Shown: positions 8,020-17,397, counted from the first letter of the stretch. The stretch is DNA of 64,000 nucleotides from Azospirillum humicireducens (GCF_001639105.2 NZ_CP015285.1:233501-297500); one strand, 5' to 3'. Made by a program: numbers and translations. The notes: generated by a model from the letters alone, not told the origin.

Positions 8020-9093
8020 CTAGTCCGCCGCGCGTTCCACCCGGTTGCGGCCGGCCTGCTTGGCGGCGTGGAGCGCCCGCTCGGCGCGGTGCAGGGTCTG
8101 TTCGACTCCGGGCTCGCCGGGCAACCAGCCGGCGATCCCGATGCTGGCGGTGACGGCGACAGCGACGGTGGGGGCGCGGTCGTCCACGACGACCGGGCTG
8201 CCGGCCAGGGCGGCGCGCACCCGCTCCGCCACCACGGCGGCGCCGGCGTCGTCGGTCTCCGGCAGCAGCACGACGAACTCCTGTCCGCCGGAGCGGGCGA
8301 GATGGTCGGAGATGCGCAGCGCCGCCCGCATCCGCTTCACCACCGCGCGCAGCACCGCATCGCCGGCGGCGTCGCCATGGGCGTCATTGACCGCCTTGAA
8401 CCCGTCGAGGTCGAGCAGGAAGACCGTCAGCGGCCGGCCATAGCGCCGCGCCCGCGCCAGTTCCGCCGCCGCCAGCTCCAGGAAGCGACGGCGGTTCCAC
8501 ACGCCGGTCAGCGGGTCCAGCACCGCCAGCCGGTTCAGGCGGACGGTCGCCTCCTCCAGCGCGCGGCTGCGTTCGGCAAGCTGCAGTTCCAGCGTCTCGA
8601 GGGCGGCATAGGCGCGCAGCGCCGTCACCACGCTGGTGAACAGCCGGCGGGCGGTCAGCTCCGTCTTCGCGGTATAGCCGTCGATCTCATAGGCGAGGAC
8701 GAGTTCCTCCTCCGGGACCTGGGCGGGCTGGCCGGTGCGCAGGACGATGCGGACGGCCCGGTTGCCCAAATCCTCCCGGATGGTGCGGACCAGCCGCAGG
8801 CCGGCATCCTCCGTCTCCATCACCACGTCGAGCAGGATGACCGCAATGCCGGGCGTCTCGCGCAGGATCCGCTCCGCCCCCGCGGCGCTGGTGCAGTCCA
8901 GCAGGCGGACGGGACGGCCGCGGAAGCGCAGGCGGGCCAGCGCCAGCCGGGTGACGGCATGCACCTCCGGCTCGTCGTCGGCGACCAGCACCAGCCAGGG
9001 TGGGGACTGAGGGTCCGCGGCATCGGAGCCGGCCCGGTCCGGGAGCGGTGCGGCGGCGGAGTCGTCCGAGGCGAACAGGAAATCGTTGGACAT
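8020..9093 (-). CDS. Receiver-GGDEF protein with degenerate GGQEF active site
   Basis: 357 residues. The N-terminal receiver (about 32-160) has the acidic pair ADD (39-40), phospho-acceptor D89 (ILLDVVM) and the AKTEL lysine of the type found in DUF3369-linked receivers. A short coiled segment (about 163-190) leads to a GGDEF domain (about 190-355, opening VLDPLTGVWNRRRF). The signature is SGGQEF at 269-273, with Gln where the metal-binding Asp/Glu should be, while the inhibitory RxxD motif (RISD, 260-263) five residues before is kept. It may therefore bind rather than make c-di-GMP. The start at 9093 has only a weak ribosome-binding site. The frame stays open upstream, but that stretch lacks domain character. 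Confidence 0.88.
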   Translation of the reverse strand: MSNDFLFASDDSAAAPLPDRAGSDAADPQSPPWLVLVADDEPEVHAVTRLALARLRFRGRPVRLLDCTSAAGAERILRETPGIAVILLDVVMETEDAGLRLVRTIREDLGNRAVRIVLRTGQPAQVPEEELVLAYEIDGYTAKTELTARRLFTSVVTALRAYAALETLELQLAERSRALEEATVRLNRLAVLDPLTGVWNRRRFLELAAAELARARRYGRPLTVFLLDLDGFKAVNDAHGDAAGDAVLRAVVKRMRAALRISDHLARSGGQEFVVLLPETDDAGAAVVAERVRAALAGSPVVVDDRAPTVAVAVTASIGIAGWLPGEPGVEQTLHRAERALHAAKQAGRNRVERAAD

Positions 9094-9359
9094 GGCTGCC
9101 GGTTCGAGGCTCCGCACGCTGCACCTACGAATGGAAGCATGTCGGCGCGGTGGATGCAACGGCGCCGAGTGCCGCGTTCCGTCGCATGGGAACGGGCCAC
9201 CGAAAGGGCGCAGAGGACGAAGGATCGCACCGGCCGGTGGCGCGTTTCGCCATTCGGTGCTTGCGCGGCAACCGCAAGCCACCTTAGGCATGGCAGTGCG
9301 TGTGCCAACGATCATCGGACCGGCGGACGCGGTGAAACGGGACAGGAGCGGACCGGGTT

Positions 9360-11252
9360 ATGGAAGCAGGCATGGACGGGCGGGAGCATGCGGCGAAGCT
9401 GCGCGCGCTCGCACTGGGGGCGCTGGGTGTCGTCTATGGCGACATCGGCACCAGCCCGCTCTACACGCTGCGCGAATGCCTGACCGAAGGCGGCGGCTTT
9501 CCGCTGGTGCCGGAGGTCATCCTGGGCGTGCTGTCGCTGATCTTCTGGGCGCTGATCGTCACGGTGACGGTGAAGTACGTCGTCTTCGTCATGCGCGCCG
9601 ACAACCAGGGGGAGGGCGGCATCCTGGCGCTGACCGCATTGGCGCTGCGCGGGATGCGGCCGGGGCATCGGCGCACCGGCGTCGTCATGGCCATCGGCGT
9701 GATGGGCGCCTCGCTGTTCTACGGCGACAGCCTGATCACCCCCGCCATCTCGGTTCTGAGCGCGGTTGAGGGGCTGCATGTCGTCGCCCCCGCCCTGGAC
9801 AGCTACGTCATCCCCATCACCCTGACCATCCTGGTCGGGCTGTTCGTGCTGCAGCGATTCGGGACGGAGAAGGTCGGCCGGCTGTTCGGGCCGGTGATGC
9901 TGGTGTGGTTCGTGACGCTGGCGGCGCTGGGGCTGTGGCAGATCGTCCGCAATCCCGTCGTGCTGGGGGCGGTATGGCCGGGGCATGCCGTGGAGATGCT
10001 GTTCAACCACGGCTGGCACGGCTTCCTGCTGCTGGGGGCGGTGGTTCTGGCGGTGACCGGGGCGGAGGCGCTTTACGCCGACATGGGCCATTTCGGCCGC
10101 AAGCCGATCCGCGGCGCCTGGTACACCATCGTGCTGCCGTCGCTGCTGCTGTGCTATTTCGGCCAGGGCGCCCTGCTGCTGCACGAGCCGGAAGCCATCG
10201 AGAATCCCTTCTTCCATCTGGCGCCGGACTGGGCGCAGGTGCCGCTGCTGCTGCTGGCCACCGCCGCCACCATCATCGCCGGGCAGGCGGTGATCTCCGG
10301 CGCCTATTCGGTGACGCTGCAGGCGATGCATCTGCGCTATCTGCCGCGGATGGAGGTGCGGCACACCTCGGAGCACGAGAAGGGCCAGATCTACATGCCG
10401 CAGCTGAACTGGCTGCTGCTGGCCGGCGTTCTCCTGCTGGTGCTGAGCTTCCAGACCTCCAGCAACCTTGCCGCCGCCTATGGCATCGCGGTGACCGGCA
10501 CGATGGTGGCGACCACGCTGCTGGCCTACAAGGTCGCGCGTTCGCTCGGCCGCTGGAAGCTGTGGCAGGCGGTGCTGGCGCTGGCGGTGTTCCTGACCGT
10601 CGACATGGCGCTGTTCCTGGCCAACCTCGTCAAGGTGGAGGAGGGCGGCTGGTTCCCGCTGGTGGTCGGCGCGGCCGTCTTCCTGCTGATGGCGACCTGG
10701 CGGCGCGGGCGCGAGGTGGTGCGCAAGCGGCTGGCCGAGGATGCGCTGCCCTTCGACCTGCTGGTGGAGCGGCTGAAGAGCGGGTCGGTGCAGCGGGTTC
10801 CGGGCACCGCCGTCTTCCTGACCGGCAACCCGCGCGGCCTGCCGCCGGGGCTGCTGCACAGCCTGAAGCATTACAAGGTGCTGCACCAGCGCGTCGTGCT
10901 GCTGACCGTCGACATCGAGGACGTGCCCCATGTGCCGGACGAGCAGCGCTTCGAGTTGAAGGCGCTGTCCGCCGGATTCTTCCGCCTGATCGTCCATTTC
11001 GGCTTCAAGGACGAGCCGGACATCCCGCAGGCGCTGGAGACGAAGCGCATCCCAGGATTGCCGTTCGAGCCGATGGAGACCACCTATTTCGTCAGCCGCG
11101 AGACGCTGATCCGCAGCCATGGCAAGCTCGGCCTGCCGCGCTGGCAGGAACCGCTGTTCATCTTCCTGTCCAAGCTGTCGACCAGCGCGTCGGAATATTT
11201 CTGCATCCCGCCCAACCGGGTGGTCGAGCTGGGCATGCAGCTGGAGATATAG
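9360..11252 (+). CDS. kup: Low-affinity potassium uptake transporter Kup
   Basis: 630 residues, the full family length. It begins with the hallmark LGALGVVYGDIGTSPLYTLR, followed by about 12 transmembrane helices (for example VMAIGVMGASLFYGDSLITP and AAYGIAVTGTMVATTLLA), and ends with the roughly 170-residue cytoplasmic tail characteristic of KUP/HAK/KT proteins (VPGTAVFLTGNP, PNRVVELGMQLEI). It imports K+ with protons across the inner membrane. An AGGAG stretch lies about a dozen bases before the ATG; a second ATG 12 bases later is also possible. Monocistronic, followed by a strong GC-rich hairpin. Confidence 0.96.
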   Translation: MEAGMDGREHAAKLRALALGALGVVYGDIGTSPLYTLRECLTEGGGFPLVPEVILGVLSLIFWALIVTVTVKYVVFVMRADNQGEGGILALTALALRGMRPGHRRTGVVMAIGVMGASLFYGDSLITPAISVLSAVEGLHVVAPALDSYVIPITLTILVGLFVLQRFGTEKVGRLFGPVMLVWFVTLAALGLWQIVRNPVVLGAVWPGHAVEMLFNHGWHGFLLLGAVVLAVTGAEALYADMGHFGRKPIRGAWYTIVLPSLLLCYFGQGALLLHEPEAIENPFFHLAPDWAQVPLLLLATAATIIAGQAVISGAYSVTLQAMHLRYLPRMEVRHTSEHEKGQIYMPQLNWLLLAGVLLLVLSFQTSSNLAAAYGIAVTGTMVATTLLAYKVARSLGRWKLWQAVLALAVFLTVDMALFLANLVKVEEGGWFPLVVGAAVFLLMATWRRGREVVRKRLAEDALPFDLLVERLKSGSVQRVPGTAVFLTGNPRGLPPGLLHSLKHYKVLHQRVVLLTVDIEDVPHVPDEQRFELKALSAGFFRLIVHFGFKDEPDIPQALETKRIPGLPFEPMETTYFVSRETLIRSHGKLGLPRWQEPLFIFLSKLSTSASEYFCIPPNRVVELGMQLEI

Positions 11253-11300
11253 GACGGGATCCGGCCCGGCAGAGTCTGCCTCGCCATGGCGCCGGGACGG

Positions 11301-11332
11301 CGGGCGGGGGCAGTTTCTGCCGCCCCCGCCCG
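11301..11332. terminator. GC-rich hairpin between kup and the convergent small gene
   Basis: A perfect 11-bp stem CGGGCGGGGGC / GCCCCCGCCCG closes a 10-base loop. It lies between the end of kup (+) and the end of the gene at 11369 (-), where a bidirectional terminator would be expected. No T-tract follows on either side, so it may be only a stability or pausing element. Confidence 0.5.
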
Positions 11333-11368
11333 AAGGCCGTTCACCTTAGAGCTTCTACCGGACGCCCA

Positions 11369-11623
11369 TCACCAAACTATGGACACCGGCGGCTTGTAGG
11401 CGGAGGCGGCGAACATCTGCCGCACCACCAGCTCCAGCTTGATCTGCGCCTCCGACTTCTTGACGAAGGACAGGTCGATGTCGCCCAAGGGCTTCACCAC
11501 GCAGCCGGCGCGGCTGAGATTGCGCAGCGCCGCCTGGGACGACTGCTGCTTGTCCTCGGGAATGGCGGTGACGGTGGCCGATCCCTCCGGCGGCCGGACG
11601 ACGTAGAGGTCGAATTTCGGCAT
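11369..11623 (-). CDS. Small conserved-looking protein of unknown function
   Basis: 84 residues from the ATG at 11623, which has a GGAG ribosome-binding site 6 bases upstream. Composition is that of a soluble globular protein: MPKFDLYVVRPPEGSATVTA, then a central segment with a single Cys (SRAGCVVKPLGDID), and a C-terminal helix EAQIKLELVVRQMFAASAY. No signal peptide or membrane segment is visible. I do not recognise a family. It lies about 70 bp downstream of the lipoprotein gene on the same strand, so co-transcription is possible. Codon use fits the neighbours, which supports a real gene. Confidence 0.65.
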   Translation of the reverse strand: MPKFDLYVVRPPEGSATVTAIPEDKQQSSQAALRNLSRAGCVVKPLGDIDLSFVKKSEAQIKLELVVRQMFAASAYKPPVSIVW

Positions 11624-11692
11624 GGGCACTCTCCGTTCTGACGAAAGGTCGGGTGCCCAGTCGCAAGGGGCGGGCCAACTTTCAAACAGCGG

Positions 11693-12289
11693 TCAGCGGC
11701 GGACCATCGGGGCCAGATCCTTGCGGATGCCGGCATCCAGGCGGGCGTTCAGATCGTCCATCATCCGGCGGGTCATTTCCAGGAAGGTGGCCTCGCGGTC
11801 GGCCAGCGAGATGTTCTCCGCCACGGTGGTGGAGTGGGTGACGGTGGAGCGGGTCACGCCGCGGAAGCCGCCATTGCCGGTGTCCGGCACCTCGCCGGCG
11901 ATTTCGACCTCGATGCGGCCGTCATAGCGCTGGGCCTGATCGTTGCTGAAATAGCCGGTGATGCCCTTCTTGGTCGGCAGCTGGACTTCGACGATGCTGG
12001 CGTCGCGGATGGTGACCCGCACGCGGCCTGTGCCCCCCGCCGCCTGCAACCGCTCCGCCGCCCAGCGCCGCACCGCCTCGGCCGGCGGCACCGCGGAGCG
12101 GCCCTCGACATGCTTGGCCCCCATCGGGCGGTAGGCGTCGACCACGTCGATGGTGCCGGCATTCAGCACGATCGGCCCGAAATTGGAGAAATCGACGGGC
12201 CGCGGCGCCGGCCGGGGCGGGGTGCTCTGGCAGGCGGCGAGCAGAAGGGTGGCCGTTCCGGCGGCAAGGACAAAGCGGCGCGACAGCAT
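11693..12289 (-). CDS. Predicted lipoprotein of unknown function
   Basis: 198 residues. The N-terminus MLSRRFVLAAGTATLLLAAC is a clear lipoprotein signal peptide with the lipobox LAAC, so the mature protein is likely lipid-anchored at Cys20 in the periplasm. A Pro-rich tether (STPPRPAPRP) follows. The mature domain has VRVTIRDASIVEVQLPTKKG and a long C-terminal segment ending TRRMMDDLNARLDAGIRKDL. The repeated alternating strands suggest a small mixed alpha/beta domain. A GGAG site lies 5 bases before the ATG. It follows hslO on the same strand with a gap of about 100 bp. No family recognised. Confidence 0.75.
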   Translation of the reverse strand: MLSRRFVLAAGTATLLLAACQSTPPRPAPRPVDFSNFGPIVLNAGTIDVVDAYRPMGAKHVEGRSAVPPAEAVRRWAAERLQAAGGTGRVRVTIRDASIVEVQLPTKKGITGYFSNDQAQRYDGRIEVEIAGEVPDTGNGGFRGVTRSTVTHSTTVAENISLADREATFLEMTRRMMDDLNARLDAGIRKDLAPMVRR

Positions 12290-12389
12290 GGGGGCTCCGG
12301 TTCGGGGCTGGAGATCGGTGGATAAGGAAAGGGGCGCGGCGCGGACGCCGCGCCCCCATGAACGCGTTGGTGTCGGACCCTATTCCCCG

Positions 12390-13331
12390 TTAGGAGGCAG
12401 GGCCATACACGCGGTCGAGATCCGCGTCGGTGAAGTGGTAGTCGGTCGAGCAGAACTGGCAGGTCACTTCGACCCGGCCGTCGTCGATCTTCAACTCCTG
12501 CACCTCTTCGCGGGGCAGGCTGCGCAGCATGGTCTCCACCCGCTCGCGCGAGCAGCGGCAGCCGAAGCGCAGCGCATGCCCCTCATAGATCCGCACCCCG
12601 TCCTCGTGGAACAGGCGGTAGAGCAGGTCGGACTCGGCGAGATCGGTCGACAGCAACTCGTCGCCGGTGACGCTGGCCATCAGCACCATGGCGCGGCGCC
12701 AATCGTCTTCCTTGTCGGACGCGACCAGACCCTGCTCCTGCGGCAGGCGCTGGATCATGATGCCGCCGGTGCGCCACTGGCCGGGCGTGCCGTCCGGCTT
12801 CACCTCGCGGTCGACCGACACGGTCAGGCCGGTGTCGATCTGCTCGGACTGGCGGAAATAGTGCTGGACGCAATCGGTCAGCGTCTTGCCGTACAGCTCG
12901 ACGATGCCCTGGTAGCGGTCGGTGTCCTGACCCTGGTCCACCGTGAAGGCGATGTAGCCCTTGCCGAGCAGCGCCGCGGCCGGGGCGATCTCGACGTCCC
13001 GCTCGGCCTTGGCCAGGGCTTCCGGGTCGAACTGGGCATAGGCGCGCACGTCGCCGACCGAGGTGACATCGGCCACCATCAGGCGGATCGGCCCGTCGCC
13101 CTTGGTCTGGAGCGTGAAGATGCCCTCGTATTTCAGCATGCTGGCGAGCAGCACGGCCAGCGTCGCCGTCTCCGCCAGGAAGCGGGCGACGGTGGGCGGA
13201 TAGTCGTGGCGGGTCAGGATCTCGTCGATCGCCGGCCCCAGCTTGATGGTGCGGCCGCGCAGGCGCGACGCCTCGATCTGGAACGGCAGGACGAAATCAT
13301 CGGTGAGCGGGCGGACGGACGGATCGTCCAT
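12390..13331 (-). CDS. hslO: Redox-regulated molecular chaperone Hsp33
   Basis: 313 residues. Hsp33 is a cytoplasmic holdase activated by oxidation: a zinc centre of four cysteines releases Zn2+ and forms disulfides, exposing the client-binding surface. All four cysteines are present in the expected spacing, C258/C260 (FGCRCSRERV) and C291/C294 (VTCQFCSTDY). The N-terminal substrate-binding domain (about 1-200) is intact, with LPFQIEASRLRGR and ETATLAVLLASMLKYEG. An AAGGA site precedes the ATG at 13331. It lies downstream of argF on the same strand, the arrangement usual in alphaproteobacteria, but a palindromic repeat separates the two. Confidence 0.96.
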   Translation of the reverse strand: MDDPSVRPLTDDFVLPFQIEASRLRGRTIKLGPAIDEILTRHDYPPTVARFLAETATLAVLLASMLKYEGIFTLQTKGDGPIRLMVADVTSVGDVRAYAQFDPEALAKAERDVEIAPAAALLGKGYIAFTVDQGQDTDRYQGIVELYGKTLTDCVQHYFRQSEQIDTGLTVSVDREVKPDGTPGQWRTGGIMIQRLPQEQGLVASDKEDDWRRAMVLMASVTGDELLSTDLAESDLLYRLFHEDGVRIYEGHALRFGCRCSRERVETMLRSLPREEVQELKIDDGRVEVTCQFCSTDYHFTDADLDRVYGPAS

Positions 13332-13459
13332 AGGGCGGATTCCTTAAGACAGAGACCGGCAATACAGGCGTAGGGCGCAAGATCGGGGCGGGCGGGGGCC
13401 GAATCAAGGCCGGCAGGGCACCCATGCATGGGGTGGCCTGTGGGCGTAGCGGTGCTTTG

Positions 13460-13557
13460 CCCCCTCCCCGACCCTCCCCCGCTTTGCGGGAGAGGGAGTG
13501 AGCGTCAGAGCGGCGGAGTTCCCTCTCCCGCGAAGCGGGGGAGGGTTAGGGAGGGGG
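13460..13557. repeat. Palindromic intergenic repeat, copy B
   Basis: A 98-bp inverted repeat between argF and hslO. Outer arms (starting CCCCCTCCCCGACCC, ending GGGTTAGGGAGGGGG) match those at 6639-6760, and inner CCCCGC/GCGGG hairpins flank a short non-palindromic centre. The centre differs from copy A, as expected for an old dispersed repeat whose stems are conserved by structure. It may attenuate read-through from argDF into hslO. Confidence 0.82.
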
Positions 13558-13581
13558 CATTGGCGAGCGAGCAAAAGCCCC

Positions 13582-14523
13582 TCAGTCCAGAACGCCCATG
13601 CACCAGCCGAGGATGGCCTTCTGGGCGTGCAGGCGGTTTTCCGCCTCGTCCCAGACCACCGAATGGCGGCCGTCGATCACGCCGTCGGTCACTTCCTCGT
13701 TCCGGTGCGCCGGCAGGCAGTGCATGAACAGCGCCTCGGGGTGGGCGTGTGCCATAAGCGCCTCGTTCACCTGATAGGGACCGAGGATCGCCGCGCGTTC
13801 GTCCACGTCGGTGTTGTGCATGGAGGCCCAGGCGTCGGTGATGACGCATTCGGCACCGCGCACCGCCTCTTCCGGCGATTCGGTGACGACCAGACGGCCA
13901 TTGCCCGCGCGCTCGGCCCAGGCCAGCAGCTCCGGCGACGGGCCGTAGACGGTGGGGCAGGCCAGACGCAGCTCGAAGCCGAAGCGCACGGCGGCATGGG
14001 CCCAGCTGACCGCGACATTGTTGCAGTCGCCGATCCAGGCGATGGACCGGCCGTTGATCGGACCGCGATGCTCCTCGAAGGTCATCAGGTCGGCCATGAT
14101 CTGGCAGGGGTGGGTCTGGTCGGTCAGGCCGTTGATGATCGGAATGCTGGCATGGGCCGCCAGCTCATGCACCCGCTCCTCGCCGGTGGTGCGGACCATC
14201 ACCGCATCGACGAAGCGCGACAGCACGCGGGCGGTGTCGCCGATGGTCTCGCCGCGGCCCAGCTGCATGTCGTCGGGCTTCAGCACCACGACAGTGCCGC
14301 CGAACTGCTGCATGCCGACCTCGAACGACACGCGGGTGCGGGTCGAGGGCTTCTCGAAGATCAGGGCCAGCGAACGGCCGGCCAGCAGGGTGGAATGGGC
14401 CAGCCGGTCCTTCTTCAGGTCGGCCTTGATGCGCACGGCATGGTCAAGCAGGCGGCGCAGGGTGGCGCCGTCCAGCCGGTCGATGTCGAGAAAATGCCGG
14501 ACTGTCTTGTTGTCGCCGCTCAT
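13582..14523 (-). CDS. argF: Ornithine carbamoyltransferase
   Basis: 313 residues. Transfers the carbamoyl group of carbamoyl phosphate to ornithine, giving citrulline in arginine biosynthesis; cytoplasmic trimer. The carbamoyl-phosphate loop STRTRVSFE, the [12 protein letters not shown] segment, HPCQ (residues [12 protein letters not shown]) and the catalytic-cysteine motif MHCLPAHR are all intact, and the [11 protein letters not shown] region of the ornithine-binding side is present. The ATG overlaps the stop of argD (ATGA), indicating translational coupling. In-frame sequence upstream of the ATG lies within argD and is not part of this protein. Confidence 0.97.
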   Translation of the reverse strand: MSGDNKTVRHFLDIDRLDGATLRRLLDHAVRIKADLKKDRLAHSTLLAGRSLALIFEKPSTRTRVSFEVGMQQFGGTVVVLKPDDMQLGRGETIGDTARVLSRFVDAVMVRTTGEERVHELAAHASIPIINGLTDQTHPCQIMADLMTFEEHRGPINGRSIAWIGDCNNVAVSWAHAAVRFGFELRLACPTVYGPSPELLAWAERAGNGRLVVTESPEEAVRGAECVITDAWASMHNTDVDERAAILGPYQVNEALMAHAHPEALFMHCLPAHRNEEVTDGVIDGRHSVVWDEAENRLHAQKAILGWCMGVLD

Positions 14524-15692
14524 CCCACGCACTCCTGGGCCGTCCGGTCGAGGATCGCGACGGCTTCGTTCACTTCGGCTTCGCCGATGTTCAGGGGCGG
14601 CAGCAGCCGCACCACATTGTCGCCGGCCGGAACCGACAGCAGGCCGTTGGCGCGCAGCTTCGCCACCACCTCGCCGACCGGCTGACCGAGCTTGAGGCCC
14701 AGCATCAGGCCCTGGCCGCGCAGCTCCAGGAACATCGCCGGATGCTTGGCGATCAGCTCCTCCAGGCGGCCACGCGCGTAGGCCGAGGTCTTCTGCACGG
14801 TGTCCAGGAAGCCCGGCGCCAGCATGACATCCAGCACGGCGTTGCCGACGGCGGTCGCCAGCGGGTTGCCGCCATAGGTCGAGCCGTGGGTGCCGGCGGT
14901 CATGCCCGACGCCGCACGCTCGGTCGCAAGGCAGGCGCCGAGCGGGAAGCCGCCGCCGATGCCCTTGGCGACGCACATGACGTCCGGGGTGATGCCGGCC
15001 CATTCATGGGCGAACAGCTTGCCGGTGCGGCCCATGCCGCACTGGATCTCGTCCAGGAACAGCAGCAGGCCGTGCTCGTCGCACAGCGCACGCAGGCCGC
15101 GCAGGAACTCCACCGAGCCGGCACGGATGCCGCCCTCGCCCTGGATCGGCTCGACGCAGATGCCGCCGGTGGCGGGCGTGATGGCGGCGCGCACGGCGTC
15201 GAGGTCGCCGAACGGCACCTGGTCGAATCCGTCCAGCAGCGGGTCGAAGCCGTGGATCAGCTTCTCTTGCTTGGCGGCCGAGATGGCGCCCAGCGTGCGG
15301 CCGTGGAAGGCCTGCTCGAAGGTGATGATGCGGTTCTTCTGCGGGTTGCCGGACTCATAATGGTACTTGCGGACGGCCTTGGCGCCGCATTCCCAGGCCT
15401 CGGCGCCGGAATTCGTGAAGAACACGGTGTCGGCGAAGGTGACCTCGGTCAGGCGCTTGCCCAGGCTCTCCTGCCCGGCGACCCGGAACAGGTTGGAGGT
15501 GTGCCACAGCTTGTTCGCCTGCTCGGTCAGCTTTTCCACCAGATAGGGATGCGCGTGACCCAGGGCGTTCACCGCGACGCCGGCGGCGAAGTCGAGGAAT
15601 CGTCGCCCGTCGGTCGCGTAGAGATACGGACCTTGACCACGCTCGAACACGATGTCGGCGCGGGCGTATGTGGGCATAACGACGGGGATCAC
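14520..15692 (-). CDS. argD: Acetylornithine aminotransferase
   Basis: 390 residues. PLP-dependent transaminase forming N-acetylornithine from the semialdehyde in arginine biosynthesis; it may also act in lysine synthesis. Landmarks: [17 protein letters not shown] (cofactor site), [29 protein letters not shown], and the PLP-lysine motif [14 protein letters not shown], then [13 protein letters not shown]. Several starts are possible. The GTG at 15692 is chosen because a GGGAG ribosome-binding site lies about 8 bases upstream, whereas the ATGs at 15728 and 15677 have none. First gene of the argD-argF pair, which overlap by 4 bases. Confidence 0.95.
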   Translation of the reverse strand: MIPVVMPTYARADIVFERGQGPYLYATDGRRFLDFAAGVAVNALGHAHPYLVEKLTEQANKLWHTSNLFRVAGQESLGKRLTEVTFADTVFFTNSGAEAWECGAKAVRKYHYESGNPQKNRIITFEQAFHGRTLGAISAAKQEKLIHGFDPLLDGFDQVPFGDLDAVRAAITPATGGICVEPIQGEGGIRAGSVEFLRGLRALCDEHGLLLFLDEIQCGMGRTGKLFAHEWAGITPDVMCVAKGIGGGFPLGACLATERAASGMTAGTHGSTYGGNPLATAVGNAVLDVMLAPGFLDTVQKTSAYARGRLEELIAKHPAMFLELRGQGLMLGLKLGQPVGEVVAKLRANGLLSVPAGDNVVRLLPPLNIGEAEVNEAVAILDRTAQECVG

Positions 15693-15815
15693 GGTTTGGT
15701 CTCCCAAAATGGAAAATCCGGCGGCCATGGCTGGCCGCCGGGAACGGCAAATATCCGAAGATCGATCGGTTCTGTCAACGGATAGGGCGGAAAAGACGCA
15801 GGACCTTCCGGTCTT

Positions 15816-16619
15816 TCACGCCTTCAGCTTGTAACCGGTCTTGAACATGCGCCAGGCCAGCCACCACAGCCCGGCATTCACCCCCAGCATCACGATCACG
15901 CCCAGCCAGCGCGACCCGTCCGACGTGCCGATGAAGCCGTAGCGGAAACCGTCGATCATGTAGAAGAACGGGTCGAAATGGGCGATCCACCAGAAGAAGG
16001 GAGGCAGGGTTTCGACCGAATAGAAGGTGCCGGACAGGAAGGACAGCGGCGTCACCACGAAATTGGTCACCGCCGCGATGTTGTCGAACTTCTCCGACCA
16101 GACGCCGCCGACCAGCCCCAGCAGCGACAGCAGCATCGACGCCATCACCGCATGGAACAGCACGAATCCCGGATGCGGCATCTGCATCGGGATCACCGCC
16201 CAGATGGCGAGGCCCGTCACCAGACCGACCACGATGCCGCGGGTGACGCCGCCGAAGACGAAGCCGCTGACCAGTTCCATCGGCGACAGCGGCGGCATCA
16301 GGATGTCGACGATGTTGCCCTGGACCTTGGCGATCACGATGGAGGAGGAGGTGTTGGCGAAGGCGTTCTGCACCATCGCCATCATGATCAGGCCGGGCGC
16401 CAGGAATTGCAGATAGGGCGTTTCTCCCACCATCCGCACCGCCGAACCGAGAGACAGGGCGAAAACCGCGTAGAAGAGCAGGGTCGTCACCACCGGCGCC
16501 CAGACGGTCTGCTGGTGCACCTTGACGAAGCGCCGGACTTCGCGTGCGTACAGCGTCCACAGGCCGATCCAGTTGACGGAACCGACATTGCGCGGCATGG
16601 GAGGAAGGGGAAGGGTCAT
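15816..16619 (-). CDS. ABC-2 type transporter permease (YadH-like)
   Basis: 267 residues with six hydrophobic segments. The N-terminal amphipathic part GLWTLYAREVRRFVKVHQQT is typical of the ABC-2 permease family, as are GLIMMAMVQNAFANTSSSI, the QGNIVDILMPPLSPMEL coupling region, and SGTFYSVETLPPFFWW in the C-terminal half. Such permeases form export complexes with a separate ATPase, often for polysaccharide, lipid or drug transport. No ATP-binding gene is adjacent: the upstream neighbour is the divergent recX and downstream is argD. The ATPase must be encoded elsewhere. The ATG at 16619 lacks a strong ribosome-binding site. Substrate unknown. Confidence 0.88.
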   Translation of the reverse strand: MTLPLPPMPRNVGSVNWIGLWTLYAREVRRFVKVHQQTVWAPVVTTLLFYAVFALSLGSAVRMVGETPYLQFLAPGLIMMAMVQNAFANTSSSIVIAKVQGNIVDILMPPLSPMELVSGFVFGGVTRGIVVGLVTGLAIWAVIPMQMPHPGFVLFHAVMASMLLSLLGLVGGVWSEKFDNIAAVTNFVVTPLSFLSGTFYSVETLPPFFWWIAHFDPFFYMIDGFRYGFIGTSDGSRWLGVIVMLGVNAGLWWLAWRMFKTGYKLKA

Positions 16620-16736
16620 CGCGTCACGATCTGCCTTTTGGGTAGCGGCGCCGGCAAGGCCGCAGACTGCCGAGAAGGTCACGGACTGTACTGGCGGCCC
16701 GCCCATCCGGCAACCGCCGCCGCCGAAGGGACTGCC

Positions 16737-17315
16737 ATGAACACCGACGACAAGCGCCCGTCTTCGCCGGCCCGCAAGCCGCCCAAGCGCGTCACGCCGC
16801 AGTATCTGGAGAACGCGGCGCTGCATTATCTGGAACGTTTCGCCAGTTCGACGGCCAACCTGCGCCGGGTGCTGATGCGCAAGGTCGACCTGTCGGCCAA
16901 GGCCCACGGCACCGACCGCGAGGAGGGGGCCCGCTGGATCGAGGACCTGCTCGCCCGCTATGTCCGCAGCGGCCTGCTGAACGACGAGACCTATGCCCGC
17001 ATGCGGACCGAAAGCCTGCACCGCCGCGGCGCCTCCACCCGGCTGATCGCGCAGAAGCTGGCTGGCAAGGGCATCGGCCGCGACGAGGCCGACAAGGCGC
17101 TGGACAGCCTGCGCGAGGATGTCGGGCCGGACCTGGACCTGACCGCGGCGCTGGCGCTGGCGAAGCGGCGGCGGCTGGGTCCATACCGGCGGCCGGAGCA
17201 GCGCGGGGCGCACCGCGACAAGGACATGGCGGCGCTGGGACGGGCGGGCTTCGGCTACGAGATCGCCCGCCGGGTGGTGGATGCGGAGGACCCGGAGGAA
17301 CTGCTGGGGGAGTGA
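16737..17315 (+). CDS. recX: Regulatory protein RecX
   Basis: 192 residues. RecX modulates RecA by capping or destabilising its filaments. The sequence fits the family: a three-helix repeat architecture with ALHYLERFASSTANLRRVLMRKV, then RYVRSGLLNDETYARMRTESLHRRGASTRLIAQKLAGKGI and a C-terminal AALGRAGFGYEIARRVVDA. A GAAGGG site 6 bases before the ATG at 16737 supports the start. recA is not next to it, unlike the arrangement in many bacteria. Divergent from the ABC-2 permease. Confidence 0.9.
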   Translation: MNTDDKRPSSPARKPPKRVTPQYLENAALHYLERFASSTANLRRVLMRKVDLSAKAHGTDREEGARWIEDLLARYVRSGLLNDETYARMRTESLHRRGASTRLIAQKLAGKGIGRDEADKALDSLREDVGPDLDLTAALALAKRRRLGPYRRPEQRGAHRDKDMAALGRAGFGYEIARRVVDAEDPEELLGE

Positions 17316-17369
17316 GGGCAGGGCCGGACTGCGCGGCCCGGTGACACTCCACCCCCGGAAACGACGAAA

Positions 17370-17397
17370 CGCGCGGCACCCTTTCGGATGTCGCGCG
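17370..17397 (-). terminator. Candidate terminator downstream of rpmB
   Basis: Read on the minus strand, CGCGCGACA pairs imperfectly with TGCCGCGCG around a 10-base loop and is followed by TTTCGTCGTTT. It lies about 110 bp after the rpmB stop. The stem is good and the T-tract interrupted, so the assignment is moderate. Confidence 0.45.
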
